DNA of 64,000 nucleotides from Paenibacillus profundus. Its GTDB lineage: Bacteria > Bacillota > Bacilli > Paenibacillales > Paenibacillaceae. The translations under genes and the position numbers were made by a program. This document shows, one piece after another, positions 55,048 through 63,643 of the stretch. The first letter of the stretch is position 1, and each line of letters starts with the position of its first letter. Below the pieces are notes generated by a model, which saw only the letters and a program-made list of their open reading frames with translations, had not been told where the DNA came from and made no database searches. Location of the stretch: contig NZ_JAJNBZ010000012.1 in the NCBI RefSeq assembly GCF_021369635.1, positions 62,001 to 126,000 on the forward strand, read 5' to 3'.

Positions 55048-55335
55048 TCATATATCATCGGGCATCAGTTTGATAGATATCAGCTGCGGTTTTCTAAGCC
55101 AGAACCATCTGCTTTCATAGACGATGTAATAATTTTTATTTTTTTGAATGGGTTGAATGTCGCTCTCTGAACCGTAAACGGTAACTTGCTGGTTTTCTCT
55201 ATCTTCCACTAATATAGAATTCTTGTGCACCTCTAAAACTGTGACTAGTTTAACTGCTTGATCTGAACGCAGCAGCAGCCAAGGCAATAAGACAACAAAA
55301 CAAATTAGTATTGTAATTGCAATCTTTTTTTTCAT
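55048..55335 (-). CDS. exported hypothetical protein
   Basis: A 95-residue protein with an N-terminal membrane/signal helix (IAITILICFVVLLPWLLL, residues ~4-21) and a small beta-rich remainder (SILVEDRENQQVTVYGSESD, NYYIVYESRWFW). GGAG precedes the ATG. No family recognised. It opens an A+T-rich stretch that continues to about 58.2 kb. Confidence 0.55.
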   Translation of the reverse strand: MKKKIAITILICFVVLLPWLLLRSDQAVKLVTVLEVHKNSILVEDRENQQVTVYGSESDIQPIQKNKNYYIVYESRWFWLRKPQLISIKLMPDDI

Positions 55336-55607
55336 AATTTTTTCTCACTCCTTTAAATAATCAAAACGAACGACATGAAAAGACTTAATTTAGAAAATTT
55401 CACTCCTTTGGGAATGGGAGATAAAAAAAGATGGCATTTTTAGTGGCGGCTCTTAGTTAACTTATTTAGGTAAAACACCGAATAATAAACAATTCAAATA
55501 TATATAGAACTATTTTCAGATGGAGTAGTCGCCCCATTCATCTTTATGTTGATTCAATCGGTACAGCATGGCAGTCTCATACTACTCGAGTAGTATGATT
55601 ATAATAA

Positions 55608-55749
55608 CAGCATTTTCAACCCAGGTTTTTTATCATTTGATGTGAGCACAGTCTATGGGACTAAAGGGAGTATTGATATAAATTATCATAATGACGGGCC
55701 TCCTCATTATGGATGGCTGCAAAATGAAGTCCGTATTCCTACAAGCTAA
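55608..55749 (+). pseudogene. C-terminal fragment of an unidentified protein
   Basis: An open frame without a start reads YDYNNSIFNPGFLSFDVSTV, YGTKGSIDINYHNDGPPHYG and WLQNEVRIPTS before a stop. It is protein-like (balanced, beta-rich, ending cleanly), but its upstream frame is broken by TAG. I do not recognise the parent family. Confidence 0.35.
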
Positions 55750-55799
55750 TCTCAGGTTCGCACTATCCCCATAAGTGGTTAAATTACTTTAAGCTAATA

Positions 55800-55935
55800 C
55801 TTTAAGCTGTAAGTCTGCCTAAAATAGCAGAAGAGCTTGGCATTCATGTAGCAATAGCTTTCTACTAGCGGCATAAGATCTTAAATGCCCTTCGTTTCCA
55901 AGGCTTTACTACACTCAAAGGCCCACCAAGTAAAT
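55800..55935 (+). mobile_element. decayed IS1595-like transposase fragment
   Basis: In one frame the sequence reads KIAEELGIHVAIAFY, a TAG, then RHKILNALRFQGFTTLKG. This matches the N-terminal region of IS1595/ISXO2-type transposases, where the motif is STAFYWRHKIL; the Trp codon has become a stop. The fragment has no ends or catalytic DDE part. Immediately downstream the same frame passes into an AHSA1-type protein. Family assigned by memory of the motif. Confidence 0.55.
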
Positions 55936-56189
55936 TAGTTTTCACATTTAAAATGCCTCAATTTAATGATACAGAGGATAGGATTACAGTAGAAATTAAA
56001 TCTTTTGAAAAAGGCTGTGAAATGACCTTTACACAAGTTATTTTGGTTCCTCATGAAGAAGGTTGGACTGAAGAAGACATTGAAAAAGCCCTTGGTCAAT
56101 ATAATAGTCAAACCGAACAAGGTTGGGGTTATATGTTTGAAGGGTTAAAACGATTAGTTGAAACGGGTAAAATTAATTACCCGTCATAA
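55936..56189 (+). pseudogene. truncated SRPBCC/AHSA1-family protein
   Basis: The frame reads PSKLVFTFKMPQFNDTEDRI, then VEIKSFEKGCEMTFTQVILV and EQGWGYMFEGLKRLVETG. This is the C-terminal half of an AHSA1-type (activator of Hsp90 ATPase-like) SRPBCC protein. The N-terminal half is missing and replaced by the IS fragment in the same frame. An ATG at 55953 could start a 78-residue product without a good ribosome site. It is probably non-functional. Confidence 0.7.
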
Positions 56190-56339
56190 ATTTTAATTAC
56201 AATTCAATCACGTGCGGCTACTTTCGCTCGTGTTTTTGTTTAGTTCGTTGTCCACACAAATGATGTAGTAGAAGAGAAAGTGATTGTTTAACTAACGGAT
56301 TACGATACTTGAATCGTAATATCGTTATAAAACATGCCA

Positions 56340-57236
56340 TCACCTTGCTTTTGGATTTAATTTGTTCTTTTGTTTGCTATTGACCAGATAAATGCTTATC
56401 AAAATCAAAAATAATCCCACTACTAGATTGATGGTAATAGCTTCATGTAAAAAGGTAATACTTATAATATTTGATATAAGTGGGATAAGAAATGTATAGG
56501 ACCCTACTTTGCTTGCTTCCCCTGAACCAATAAGTACAAAATAAGTCAACCATCCTAACGCTATAACGAAGATAGATATAAATAGTAGATTTGAAATGAA
56601 TGTTATATTCCATACGATGTCTGACCAACTCTCAATTGTAGTGCCCGAACCTATTAAAAAAAGACCGCCAATCAAAAGCTGAAGCGACACAACCCAAATC
56701 GAATCTACTTGATCGCTTGTTTTTTTCATAAACACGGTGCCGAAAGACCAGCTCAATGCAGTACCTAAAGCAAGTAATATACCAATGATTGAAGCATGAC
56801 CGATTAAACCACCTGCACTTATAATAGCGACACCAGAAAAACCAAGTATCAAACCAATAATTTTTAATGTAAACATGGATTCCCCCAACCACATCCAGGA
56901 AAAAATGCCCAGAAGAACAGGTTGAAGAAAAACAATAGCCGAAAAAAGTCCAGCAGGCATATAGATTAGCCCAAAAGTCATAAGACCATAATACAAAATG
57001 ATATTTAACACGGCAGAAATAAGATATATATGCCAAGTTTCTTTTAAACGCAAATTTTTGTATCGTGGAATAGCAAACATAAGTAGTATAAGACCGCCTA
57101 TGAAAGTTCTTATACCTGCAAACAGCAGTGGTGGTGCATACAAAAGTCCAATCTTCGTTAATGGCCAGTTCAACCCCCACATAACCACAAGAAATGCGAG
57201 GAAAATAAAAGTTTTCTTCTGAGAAAGACGCTTCAC
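56340..57236 (-). CDS. EamA-family (DMT) transporter
   Basis: A 298-residue permease with ten membrane segments and two EamA repeats: VVMWGLNWPLTKIGL near the start and ALSWSFGTVFMKKTS near residue 155. It likely exports a small metabolite. The gene is rich in A+T. It is divergent from a LysR regulator, the usual pairing in which the regulator controls the exporter. Confidence 0.85.
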   Translation of the reverse strand: MKRLSQKKTFIFLAFLVVMWGLNWPLTKIGLLYAPPLLFAGIRTFIGGLILLMFAIPRYKNLRLKETWHIYLISAVLNIILYYGLMTFGLIYMPAGLFSAIVFLQPVLLGIFSWMWLGESMFTLKIIGLILGFSGVAIISAGGLIGHASIIGILLALGTALSWSFGTVFMKKTSDQVDSIWVVSLQLLIGGLFLIGSGTTIESWSDIVWNITFISNLLFISIFVIALGWLTYFVLIGSGEASKVGSYTFLIPLISNIISITFLHEAITINLVVGLFLILISIYLVNSKQKNKLNPKAR

Positions 57237-57349
57237 TTTATTGCCACTCCCTATTACTATTTTGTTATTTTAAATCACTTTATAATGGTATATGATTTAT
57301 ATAGATAAATAAAATGAATACTCATTATAAGGAACATATCAAATTAGTT

Positions 57350-58216
57350 ATGACCATTACACAACTCACCATATTTTTAAAAGTTGCTGAAACGGGCAGT
57401 TTCACACGAGCTGGACAAATACTCCATATGACCCAACCGGCTGTAAGCCGCGCAATCTCCAATCTTGAATCAGATTTAGACGTCACACTAATTATTCGGG
57501 ATCGCAAAAATGGGATTATCCTTACAGATATCGGTAAGCGTATGCTCGTACAAATCCGAGAGATTTTGAAAGGCTTCGAAAAAATGAAACAGGAGATCGC
57601 TGCTGAAAAAGGTCTGGAAATAGGAACCATTCGCATCGGCGCATTTCCTACCGCATCTGCATATTTCTTGCCAAAAATCATTCGTGCCATTCAACAGAAA
57701 TATCCTAATTTAGAATTTGATCTTTATGAAGGGACCGTAAATGAAGTGGAAAAATGGTTAGCTTCGCGAGTCATAGATGTTGGAATTATTACGCTGCCAA
57801 ATGAAGATTTAGAAATTCTCCCTCTTTATAAGGATAAAATGGTTGCGGTATTACGTGACGACCACCCATTACAAAGTCAACCCTTCATTCGTATCAATGA
57901 TTTGGATAATGAACCCCTAATCATTTGCAAAGGGGGGAATGAATTACCTATTATTGACACATTCAACAAGACGGAGACAAACCTACAGGTTAAGTTTGTA
58001 GTCCATAACACGAGTGCATTATTGAACATGATACAAGAGGGATTAGGTCTAGCTATCCTATCAGAGTTATCATTGACAACCCTGCCACCTAATGTTCATA
58101 TTCGTGAATTAGAGCCGCAGGTTTTGAGAGACATTAATCTGGCTGTCCCTTCTCTAAAGGAATCCTCGTTAGCAGTTCAATTATTTATCAAGACGGCACA
58201 AGAGTTGTTCTGTTGA
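57350..58216 (+). CDS. LysR-family transcriptional regulator
   Basis: A 288-residue LysR regulator. The N-terminal helix-turn-helix is TGSFTRAGQILHMTQPAVSR, followed by the dimer helix and the effector domain (IRIGAFPTASAYFLPKIIRA, WLASRVIDVGIITLPNEDLE). ATG 57350 fits the family start; the ATG at 57314 has no clear site. The divergent EamA transporter is the probable target; the 78-base gap should hold the operator. Inducer unknown. Confidence 0.85.
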   Translation: MTITQLTIFLKVAETGSFTRAGQILHMTQPAVSRAISNLESDLDVTLIIRDRKNGIILTDIGKRMLVQIREILKGFEKMKQEIAAEKGLEIGTIRIGAFPTASAYFLPKIIRAIQQKYPNLEFDLYEGTVNEVEKWLASRVIDVGIITLPNEDLEILPLYKDKMVAVLRDDHPLQSQPFIRINDLDNEPLIICKGGNELPIIDTFNKTETNLQVKFVVHNTSALLNMIQEGLGLAILSELSLTTLPPNVHIRELEPQVLRDINLAVPSLKESSLAVQLFIKTAQELFC

Positions 58217-58319
58217 GCACTATGCTTGAAGCCCAGCACATCGGATTGGACATACTATTTATGCCTTGCGGCTGAATCGTTCGCATCTTTATAGGTGGGC
58301 AGGCGGGTCGGCTCCCCCT

Positions 58320-58518
58320 TGTCTCTTCCTGCATTGGATTTTGTCCAATGAAACAGCAGCGTATGCCTCTTTACGGCAGGTTTCATTGGAATTGATCCAA
58401 TGGTTTAGGACTTCAACCGCATCAAATGATGGCAAACAGCCGGATCCACTGGACAAAATCCAATCTACATGACATTAACTCGCCTCCTACTCCTATTCCA
58501 CTGCATGTTTTCCAATGC
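58320..58518 (+). repeat. dispersed intergenic repeat, copy D
   Basis: Plus strand: GTCTCTTCCTGCATTGGATT, TTTCATTGGAATTGATCCAATGG (in two blocks), CCGGATCCACTGGACAAAAT and a final TTTTCCAATGC. It aligns along the whole length with copies A, B and C. Confidence 0.75.
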
Positions 58519-58579
58519 TTTGTTGCGCCGGTCCGCAAAAAATGATGCTCATACTTGTTCACGCTATCGAATCGCGAAA

Positions 58580-58622
58580 AAGCCGAGCAAATCAGGCAGA
58601 CACACCTGATGTTCACTCGGCT
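58580..58622 (-). terminator. terminator after the O-methyltransferase gene
   Basis: On the minus strand AGCCGAG / CTCGGCT encloses an inner ATCAGG/CCTGAT stem and is followed by TTTTTCG. Confidence 0.85.
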
Positions 58623-58656
58623 CGTAAACTAACTATTGAAATGGTAGAAACGATAT

Positions 58657-59334
58657 CTATCTCTCATCTGTAACTAACGCAATGGAAAATCCGTCGTAAC
58701 CCTTGCTGCCCACCGTCTGAATCGCCGTCGCGCTTACACGAGGCTCGGCAGCGATCAGCTCGCAGAAACGGCGAACCCCTTGAACGCTGGGATCATCACT
58801 TGCTTCGTCTAAGACTGCGCCGCCTCGTACGACATTATCGCCGATAATTAGGCTGCCTTGACGGGAGAGCTTAAGCGCCCACGCGAAGTATTCCGGGTTG
58901 CTTGGCTTGTCGGCGTCGATAAAGATGAGGTCAAACGGACCTCTTCCCTCGGCCTCCAGCTGCGCCAGCGTATCGACCGCCAGGCCTGTGCGCAGCTCGA
59001 CAATATCTGCCACGCCTGCACGCTGGATGTTGGCACGGGCGACTTCGGCGTGCTTAAGGTCCGCCTCCAGCGTAACCACCCGCCCATCTTGAGGCAATGC
59101 TCGCGCAAGCCAGATGGTGCTGTATCCGCCCAATGTGCCAATCTCCAATACATTGCGGGCGCCTTGGACCCGTGCCAACAAATGCAGCAGCTTGCCCTGA
59201 TTCGGAGACACGTCAATCGGCGGCAGTCCTGCGGCGGCATTGGCTGCGAGCACAGAATCCAGCACGGGATCAGACGGCACAAGCAGATTAGTGAAGTAGC
59301 GGTCGACCGCCGTCCATTTATCAAAATTGTCCAT
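58657..59334 (-). CDS. class I SAM-dependent O-methyltransferase
   Basis: A 225-residue O-methyltransferase of the caffeoyl-CoA/catechol type. VLEIGTLGGYSTIWLARALP is motif I, VVTLEADLKHAEVARANIQR follows, and DLIFIDADKPSNPEYFAWAL holds the metal-binding Asp region of this divalent-cation-dependent group. RGGAVLDE near residue 170 is the usual loop. The substrate is probably a catechol-like compound. Lone gene with its own terminator. Confidence 0.88.
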   Translation of the reverse strand: MDNFDKWTAVDRYFTNLLVPSDPVLDSVLAANAAAGLPPIDVSPNQGKLLHLLARVQGARNVLEIGTLGGYSTIWLARALPQDGRVVTLEADLKHAEVARANIQRAGVADIVELRTGLAVDTLAQLEAEGRGPFDLIFIDADKPSNPEYFAWALKLSRQGSLIIGDNVVRGGAVLDEASDDPSVQGVRRFCELIAAEPRVSATAIQTVGSKGYDGFSIALVTDER

Positions 59335-59479
59335 ACCTGCTTCCTCCTATTGGTTGGATATTCAACTTGAGGTCACTACAGCAGTTGTAAGCCTCACACA
59401 CTCTTCCACCCAATATTATACAGGTAAATGTTTCCTGATAGAAGCAGTCAAGCACTTTTTTTCACCATCATCATTCAGT

Positions 59480-61393
59480 TTACTTTTTAGCACGGGCCTC
59501 TTCAACGATTTGGTTCGTCAACTCTAGAATGCTCATAGAGCCAAGGTCGCCTTCCCCCCGTTTTCGAACAGACACGCTCCCGGATTTTTCCTCATTCTCT
59601 CCAAGCACGAGCATATACGGAACCTTTTCACGTTGGGCCTCCCGTATTTTGTATCCAAGTCTTTCGTTCCGCATATCGACTTCGACACGTATACCGGCTT
59701 CATCCAACGATTTCTTCACTTGGCAGGCATAGTCGCCGTACTGCTCTGATACAGGCAGCAGCTTTGCCTGAATTGGCGCGAGCCATAGCGGAAAAGCGCC
59801 GGAGAAATGTTCAGTTAAAATTCCGATAAATCGATCCACCGAACCGTAAACAGCGCGGTGAATAACGACCGGCCGGTACTTTTGGCTGTCCTCGCCGATA
59901 TACGAAAGATCAAATTTTTCAGGCATTTGAAAATCAAGTTGGATCGTCCCGCATTGCCAACTCCGTTTGAGCGCGTCTAAGATGTGAAAATCAATCTTCG
60001 GACCGTAGAATGCTCCATCGCCTGCATTAATGCGATATTCGATGCCCCGCTTATCCAACACATTCTGCAATGATTGTTCCGCTTGATTCCATAGTTCTTC
60101 AGACCCCATCGAATCTTCCGGACGAGTGGACAGCTCAATTGTATATTCAAAACCGAATACTTGATAAATATGGTCAATCAATGCAATGACACGGCTGATT
60201 TCCTCTTCAATCTGGTCAGGTCGAACGAACAAGTGAGCATCGTCCTGGCAAAATGTGCGCACTCTCATCATCCCATTCAGAGCGCCGGAAAATTCGTGGC
60301 GGTGCACTTGTCCGAACTCCGCAATCCGAATTGGCAGCTCCCGGTAGGAATGCAGGCTATTTTTGAAAATGAGCATATGTCCCGGGCAGTTCATCGGCTT
60401 CAACGCGTATTTCGTAGCGTCCACGTCAGTGAAGTACATATTATCTTTGTAGTGATCCCAGTGCCCGGATTGCTCCCACAGCCTATTATTCATCATAAGA
60501 GGCGTACGCACTTCATCGTAATCTCGCTGCCTTTGCAATTCGCGCGCGAAATGTTCAAGCTCCGTGCGGATGGTCATCCCTTTCGGAAGATAAAAAGGCA
60601 TTCCCGGCGCTTCTTCAGAGAACATGAACAATCCAAGTTCTTTGCCAAGCTTGCGATGATCACGCTTTTTAGCTTCCTCAAGGCGATGTAAATGTTCCTC
60701 AAGCTTGGATTTCTTCGGAAATGCGGTTCCATAGATTCGCTGCAGCATCTTATTATTGGAGTCCCCACGCCAGTAAGCACCCGCAACATTCAACAGCTTG
60801 AATGCTTTGATTCGGCCGGTCGTCGGCAGATGCGGCCCTCGGCACAGGTCAAAAAATTCACCTTGATCGTAAATGGTAATAACGTCATCTTGCGGCAGAT
60901 CGCGAATGAGCTCCAGCTTAAGCGGTTCATCGCGCTCCGCGAAAATCTCCAACGCTTCTGTGCGGCTAACCACTCGACGTACGATAGGCAGGTTCTCTTG
61001 TATAATCCGCTCCATCTCTTGTTCAATTGAGGCAAGATCATCACTAGACAGCGGTGTTTCTATGTCAATGTCGTAATAAAATCCATCTTCGATTACTGGA
61101 CCAATCCCCAGTTTAACAGCCTTATCTCCGTATATGCGTTTAATGGCTTGAGCCAATACATGCGCCGTGCTGTGCCGAACTATTTCCAGACCGTCTTTGC
61201 TATCCAGCGTAACGATTTCGACAAGGCTGTCATGATCGAGCGTGTAGTTCAGATCAACCGGTTTGCCATTGACTTTTCCAGCTATCGCTTGTTTCTTCAA
61301 GCTGGAACTAATGGATTCCGCCACTTGTTCGATTGTCGTGTCTTGAGGATACCTCTTGCTTGTGCCATCGGGCAGTATTACGTTGATCTCCAT
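59480..61393 (-). CDS. thrS: threonine--tRNA ligase ThrS
   Basis: A full-length 637-residue class II synthetase. Residues ~1-60 are the TGS domain, ~65-230 the editing domain with HSTAHVLAQA (HxxxH) and the later FFDLCRGPHLPTTG region, ~270-535 the catalytic core with PMNCPGHMLIF (zinc cysteine), HRHEFSGALNGMMRVRTF and DFQMPEKFDLSYIG, and ~540-635 the anticodon-binding domain. It charges tRNA-Thr. A T-box leader lies upstream. Confidence 0.96.
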   Translation of the reverse strand: MEINVILPDGTSKRYPQDTTIEQVAESISSSLKKQAIAGKVNGKPVDLNYTLDHDSLVEIVTLDSKDGLEIVRHSTAHVLAQAIKRIYGDKAVKLGIGPVIEDGFYYDIDIETPLSSDDLASIEQEMERIIQENLPIVRRVVSRTEALEIFAERDEPLKLELIRDLPQDDVITIYDQGEFFDLCRGPHLPTTGRIKAFKLLNVAGAYWRGDSNNKMLQRIYGTAFPKKSKLEEHLHRLEEAKKRDHRKLGKELGLFMFSEEAPGMPFYLPKGMTIRTELEHFARELQRQRDYDEVRTPLMMNNRLWEQSGHWDHYKDNMYFTDVDATKYALKPMNCPGHMLIFKNSLHSYRELPIRIAEFGQVHRHEFSGALNGMMRVRTFCQDDAHLFVRPDQIEEEISRVIALIDHIYQVFGFEYTIELSTRPEDSMGSEELWNQAEQSLQNVLDKRGIEYRINAGDGAFYGPKIDFHILDALKRSWQCGTIQLDFQMPEKFDLSYIGEDSQKYRPVVIHRAVYGSVDRFIGILTEHFSGAFPLWLAPIQAKLLPVSEQYGDYACQVKKSLDEAGIRVEVDMRNERLGYKIREAQREKVPYMLVLGENEEKSGSVSVRKRGEGDLGSMSILELTNQIVEEARAKK

Positions 61394-61442
61394 GATCCAG
61401 CCTCCATTCCTACGTTCTCCATTGAATTTTTGAACGCAAAAA

Positions 61443-61740
61443 AACGCAGCTCTCCCGCAAAGGGACGAGTGCGTTCAGCTCGTGGTTCCACCCTGATTCG
61501 ATCTGCGGCGTTACATGTCGTGGCTGTTCTCCAGAGCATGCCGATGCTAGATCCTCATTGATATCCGGTAACGGGGATAAGACGGTGCCGCTTACTGCCG
61601 CGAGAACAGATCGACGGGTTCAACGTCACGGCTACGAAGGGGTAATCTCGCATCCGGTACTGAAGAAGCTTGCAGCTGTAACTTCTCTCTCTGGGCAGGC
61701 CGTAATGGAAATCATGTCTTTGATCAATGCCTCATTTTTT
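61443..61740 (-). ncRNA. T-box riboswitch upstream of thrS
   Basis: On the minus strand the T-box core AGGGTGGAACCACGAGC (61478-61494) is followed by the terminator arm ACGCACTCGTCCCTTTGCGG and a run of seven T (61434-61475). Stem I features lie ~180 bases upstream: AGAGAGAGAAG, CAGCTGCAAGC and a GAGATTACCCC segment. ACC (threonine) is the natural specifier at that place. It is read-through-controlled by uncharged tRNA-Thr. Confidence 0.9.
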
Positions 61741-61819
61741 AGTTTGATAACAATATTACATTGCTGAACTCGCAAAAGTCAAGAAATGAAATAACGGTGG
61801 GTCACTTTTGTACTAAACT

Positions 61820-62287
61820 TCACAAATCATATTCCCTCATTTTGCGTTCCGCATATTCCAGCGCGGACTGCATGTCCGTGTACACCCAATCCGCCTCATG
61901 AACAGACTTCGCACTATGGACTCCCCATAGAAGGGTGCGTATCCCCTCTTCACAATCAGGCCCGACGACAAGCGCTGTTGGAAACGGAGTGTCGTCATAT
62001 TGATGCGTTCCAATATAAAAAATCTCTTCTAACCGATCTCCCCACTCGTATGTCAACTCGGACAAATCGATAATGAGTGCGGTGGGCTCCCAAACCGATA
62101 GAGCAGCCGTGGCGACTGCTTTCATATACGCGGCATCACAGTTGCCTTTAGAGCCATAGCCGTAGTTGCCTTTGAACTGAAGGGCCATGATGTCATTGTA
62201 TTGACACATCCTCGATTTTGTCAGGTAAATATTATGCTCCAGCCTGCTTAGTTCGTGCAAGCTCACTTTTTCCAAAATATGATTCAT
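61820..62287 (-). CDS. conserved hypothetical protein
   Basis: A 155-residue protein. ATG 62287 follows GAGG at eight bases. TALIIDLSELTYEWGDRLEE, PTALVVGPDCEEGIRTLLWG and WVYTDMQSALEYAERKM are the most patterned segments; an alternating strand-helix pattern recalls a STAS-like or SpoIIAA-like fold, but that is only shape. Not in an obvious operon. Function unknown. Confidence 0.6.
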   Translation of the reverse strand: MNHILEKVSLHELSRLEHNIYLTKSRMCQYNDIMALQFKGNYGYGSKGNCDAAYMKAVATAALSVWEPTALIIDLSELTYEWGDRLEEIFYIGTHQYDDTPFPTALVVGPDCEEGIRTLLWGVHSAKSVHEADWVYTDMQSALEYAERKMREYDL

Positions 62288-62473
62288 GTTATACCTCTTA
62301 GTCAGTATTAAGTTGGATTCGTTCATAAACATCTTTGTTTTATCTCCCCAAAAGCGGCACATCCGGAATGCCTATTTTACCTTTGACGCCTCGCATAGGA
62401 AACGTTCTTTCCTTACCTTCATCGTCTGTATATACTACATCGAACAGAGGACTAAGAATGTTCACATAGACGC

Positions 62474-62809
62474 TTATTCACGTCGTTCTTCGCCTGATTC
62501 AGCTGTAAGTGAGACACGTCTGTCTTCTTTCTCCCATAACAAGAGCAGCATCCAAATGATTGACGCAATGAGCGTCACGATTCCAATCGTATAGATAAGT
62601 CTGGCGTAATTAATTTCATAATAGACTTTGAATCCGTTTACGGTGCTCCAATCCATTGTCTTAAATAAAAAAGTATATCCGACGTCATGAACGTTTTTCT
62701 CTGCTCCCCATACTTCATAACAAGGCACAAAAACAACACCCACAAATATAATTACGATGAGATAGAGAATGAGAAGAATGCCTTTCGGACTAATCTTATT
62801 GTCAATCAT
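62474..62809 (-). CDS. two-helix membrane protein, hypothetical
   Basis: A 111-residue protein with membrane helices near residues 10-30 (ILLILYLIVIIFVGVVFVPC) and 72-92 (LIYTIGIVTLIASIIWMLLL), an extracytoplasmic loop between them and an acidic tail. ATG 62809 follows GAGGTG. Such two-helix proteins occur in many Bacillales without known function. Confidence 0.65.
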   Translation of the reverse strand: MIDNKISPKGILLILYLIVIIFVGVVFVPCYEVWGAEKNVHDVGYTFLFKTMDWSTVNGFKVYYEINYARLIYTIGIVTLIASIIWMLLLLWEKEDRRVSLTAESGEERRE

Positions 62810-62845
62810 CGTGAACACCTCAGCTCACTATTCTATAATATTGGT

Positions 62846-63503
62846 TCATAATCGACCATCCTCGGCTTTCCATTCCTTGTGGAACTGTTCCAAGAACTCT
62901 GTCATCACCTGATGCCGTTGAATGGCCAAGCTTTTCCCGTGCTTCGTATTCATAAGAGCCTTCAATTTCAATAGCTTCTCATGAAAATGGTTGATAGCGG
63001 TAGCTGGCAGGTTCCGATACTCGGCTTCTGACATCGTCTCTCTTGGCGCAAGCTCAGGATCATGCATCAAGTGGCCTTTCCAGCCCGAATAAGCAAAGGC
63101 CCGCGCAATACCGATAGCCCCCATTGCATCAAGCCGGTCGGCATCTTGCACGATCTGTCCCTCCAATGTATTCATTGGAGGGTTATGTCCGCCATTGTAT
63201 GACAGGTTGGATATGAAGTATCTGTTCACTTGTACTAGAATCGGCCTCATTCGCCGCAAGCCATTGGGCCACTTTGACCATTCCGCTCTCTTTGTCAGGA
63301 TTCAACTTGGCATCGGCCACATCGTGCAGCAGCGCTGCCAGTTCACATATAAATACATCGGCGCCTTCTTCCGCCGCAATTCGAACCGCCAGTTGTCTGA
63401 CCCGATGAATATGCCACCAGTCATGGCCGCTGCTGTCGTGAGCCAATTCGGCTTGGACGAACTGCTCCGCACGCCTAATCAAGTCTTCTTGTGTATGCAT
63501 CAT
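62846..63503 (-). pseudogene. HD-domain phosphohydrolase (YpgQ/YedJ-like), frameshifted
   Basis: Two overlapping frames make one HD protein of about 215 residues. Frame one (from 63503) has HDSSGHDWWHIHRVRQLAVR and the HD pair in LAALLHDVADAKL; it leaves frame after SEQILHI. Frame two resumes with [20 protein letters not shown] and has [20 protein letters not shown], the second metal-site Asp. A net one-base shift near 63215-63230 breaks the gene. Relatives act on nucleotides or as HD phosphatases. Not in a homopolymer run. Confidence 0.82.
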
Positions 63504-63643
63504 AATTCCCTCTCTGCCAAAGTGTTTATGTGCTGGGTAATACCGTTACTTTCATTATCTTTATAAAAACAGATTGATTGTATTTAAATAACGAAAGATG
63601 ATAATATCTGAATAAGTCATAGAAAAGGGGAGGACTGATTCGT

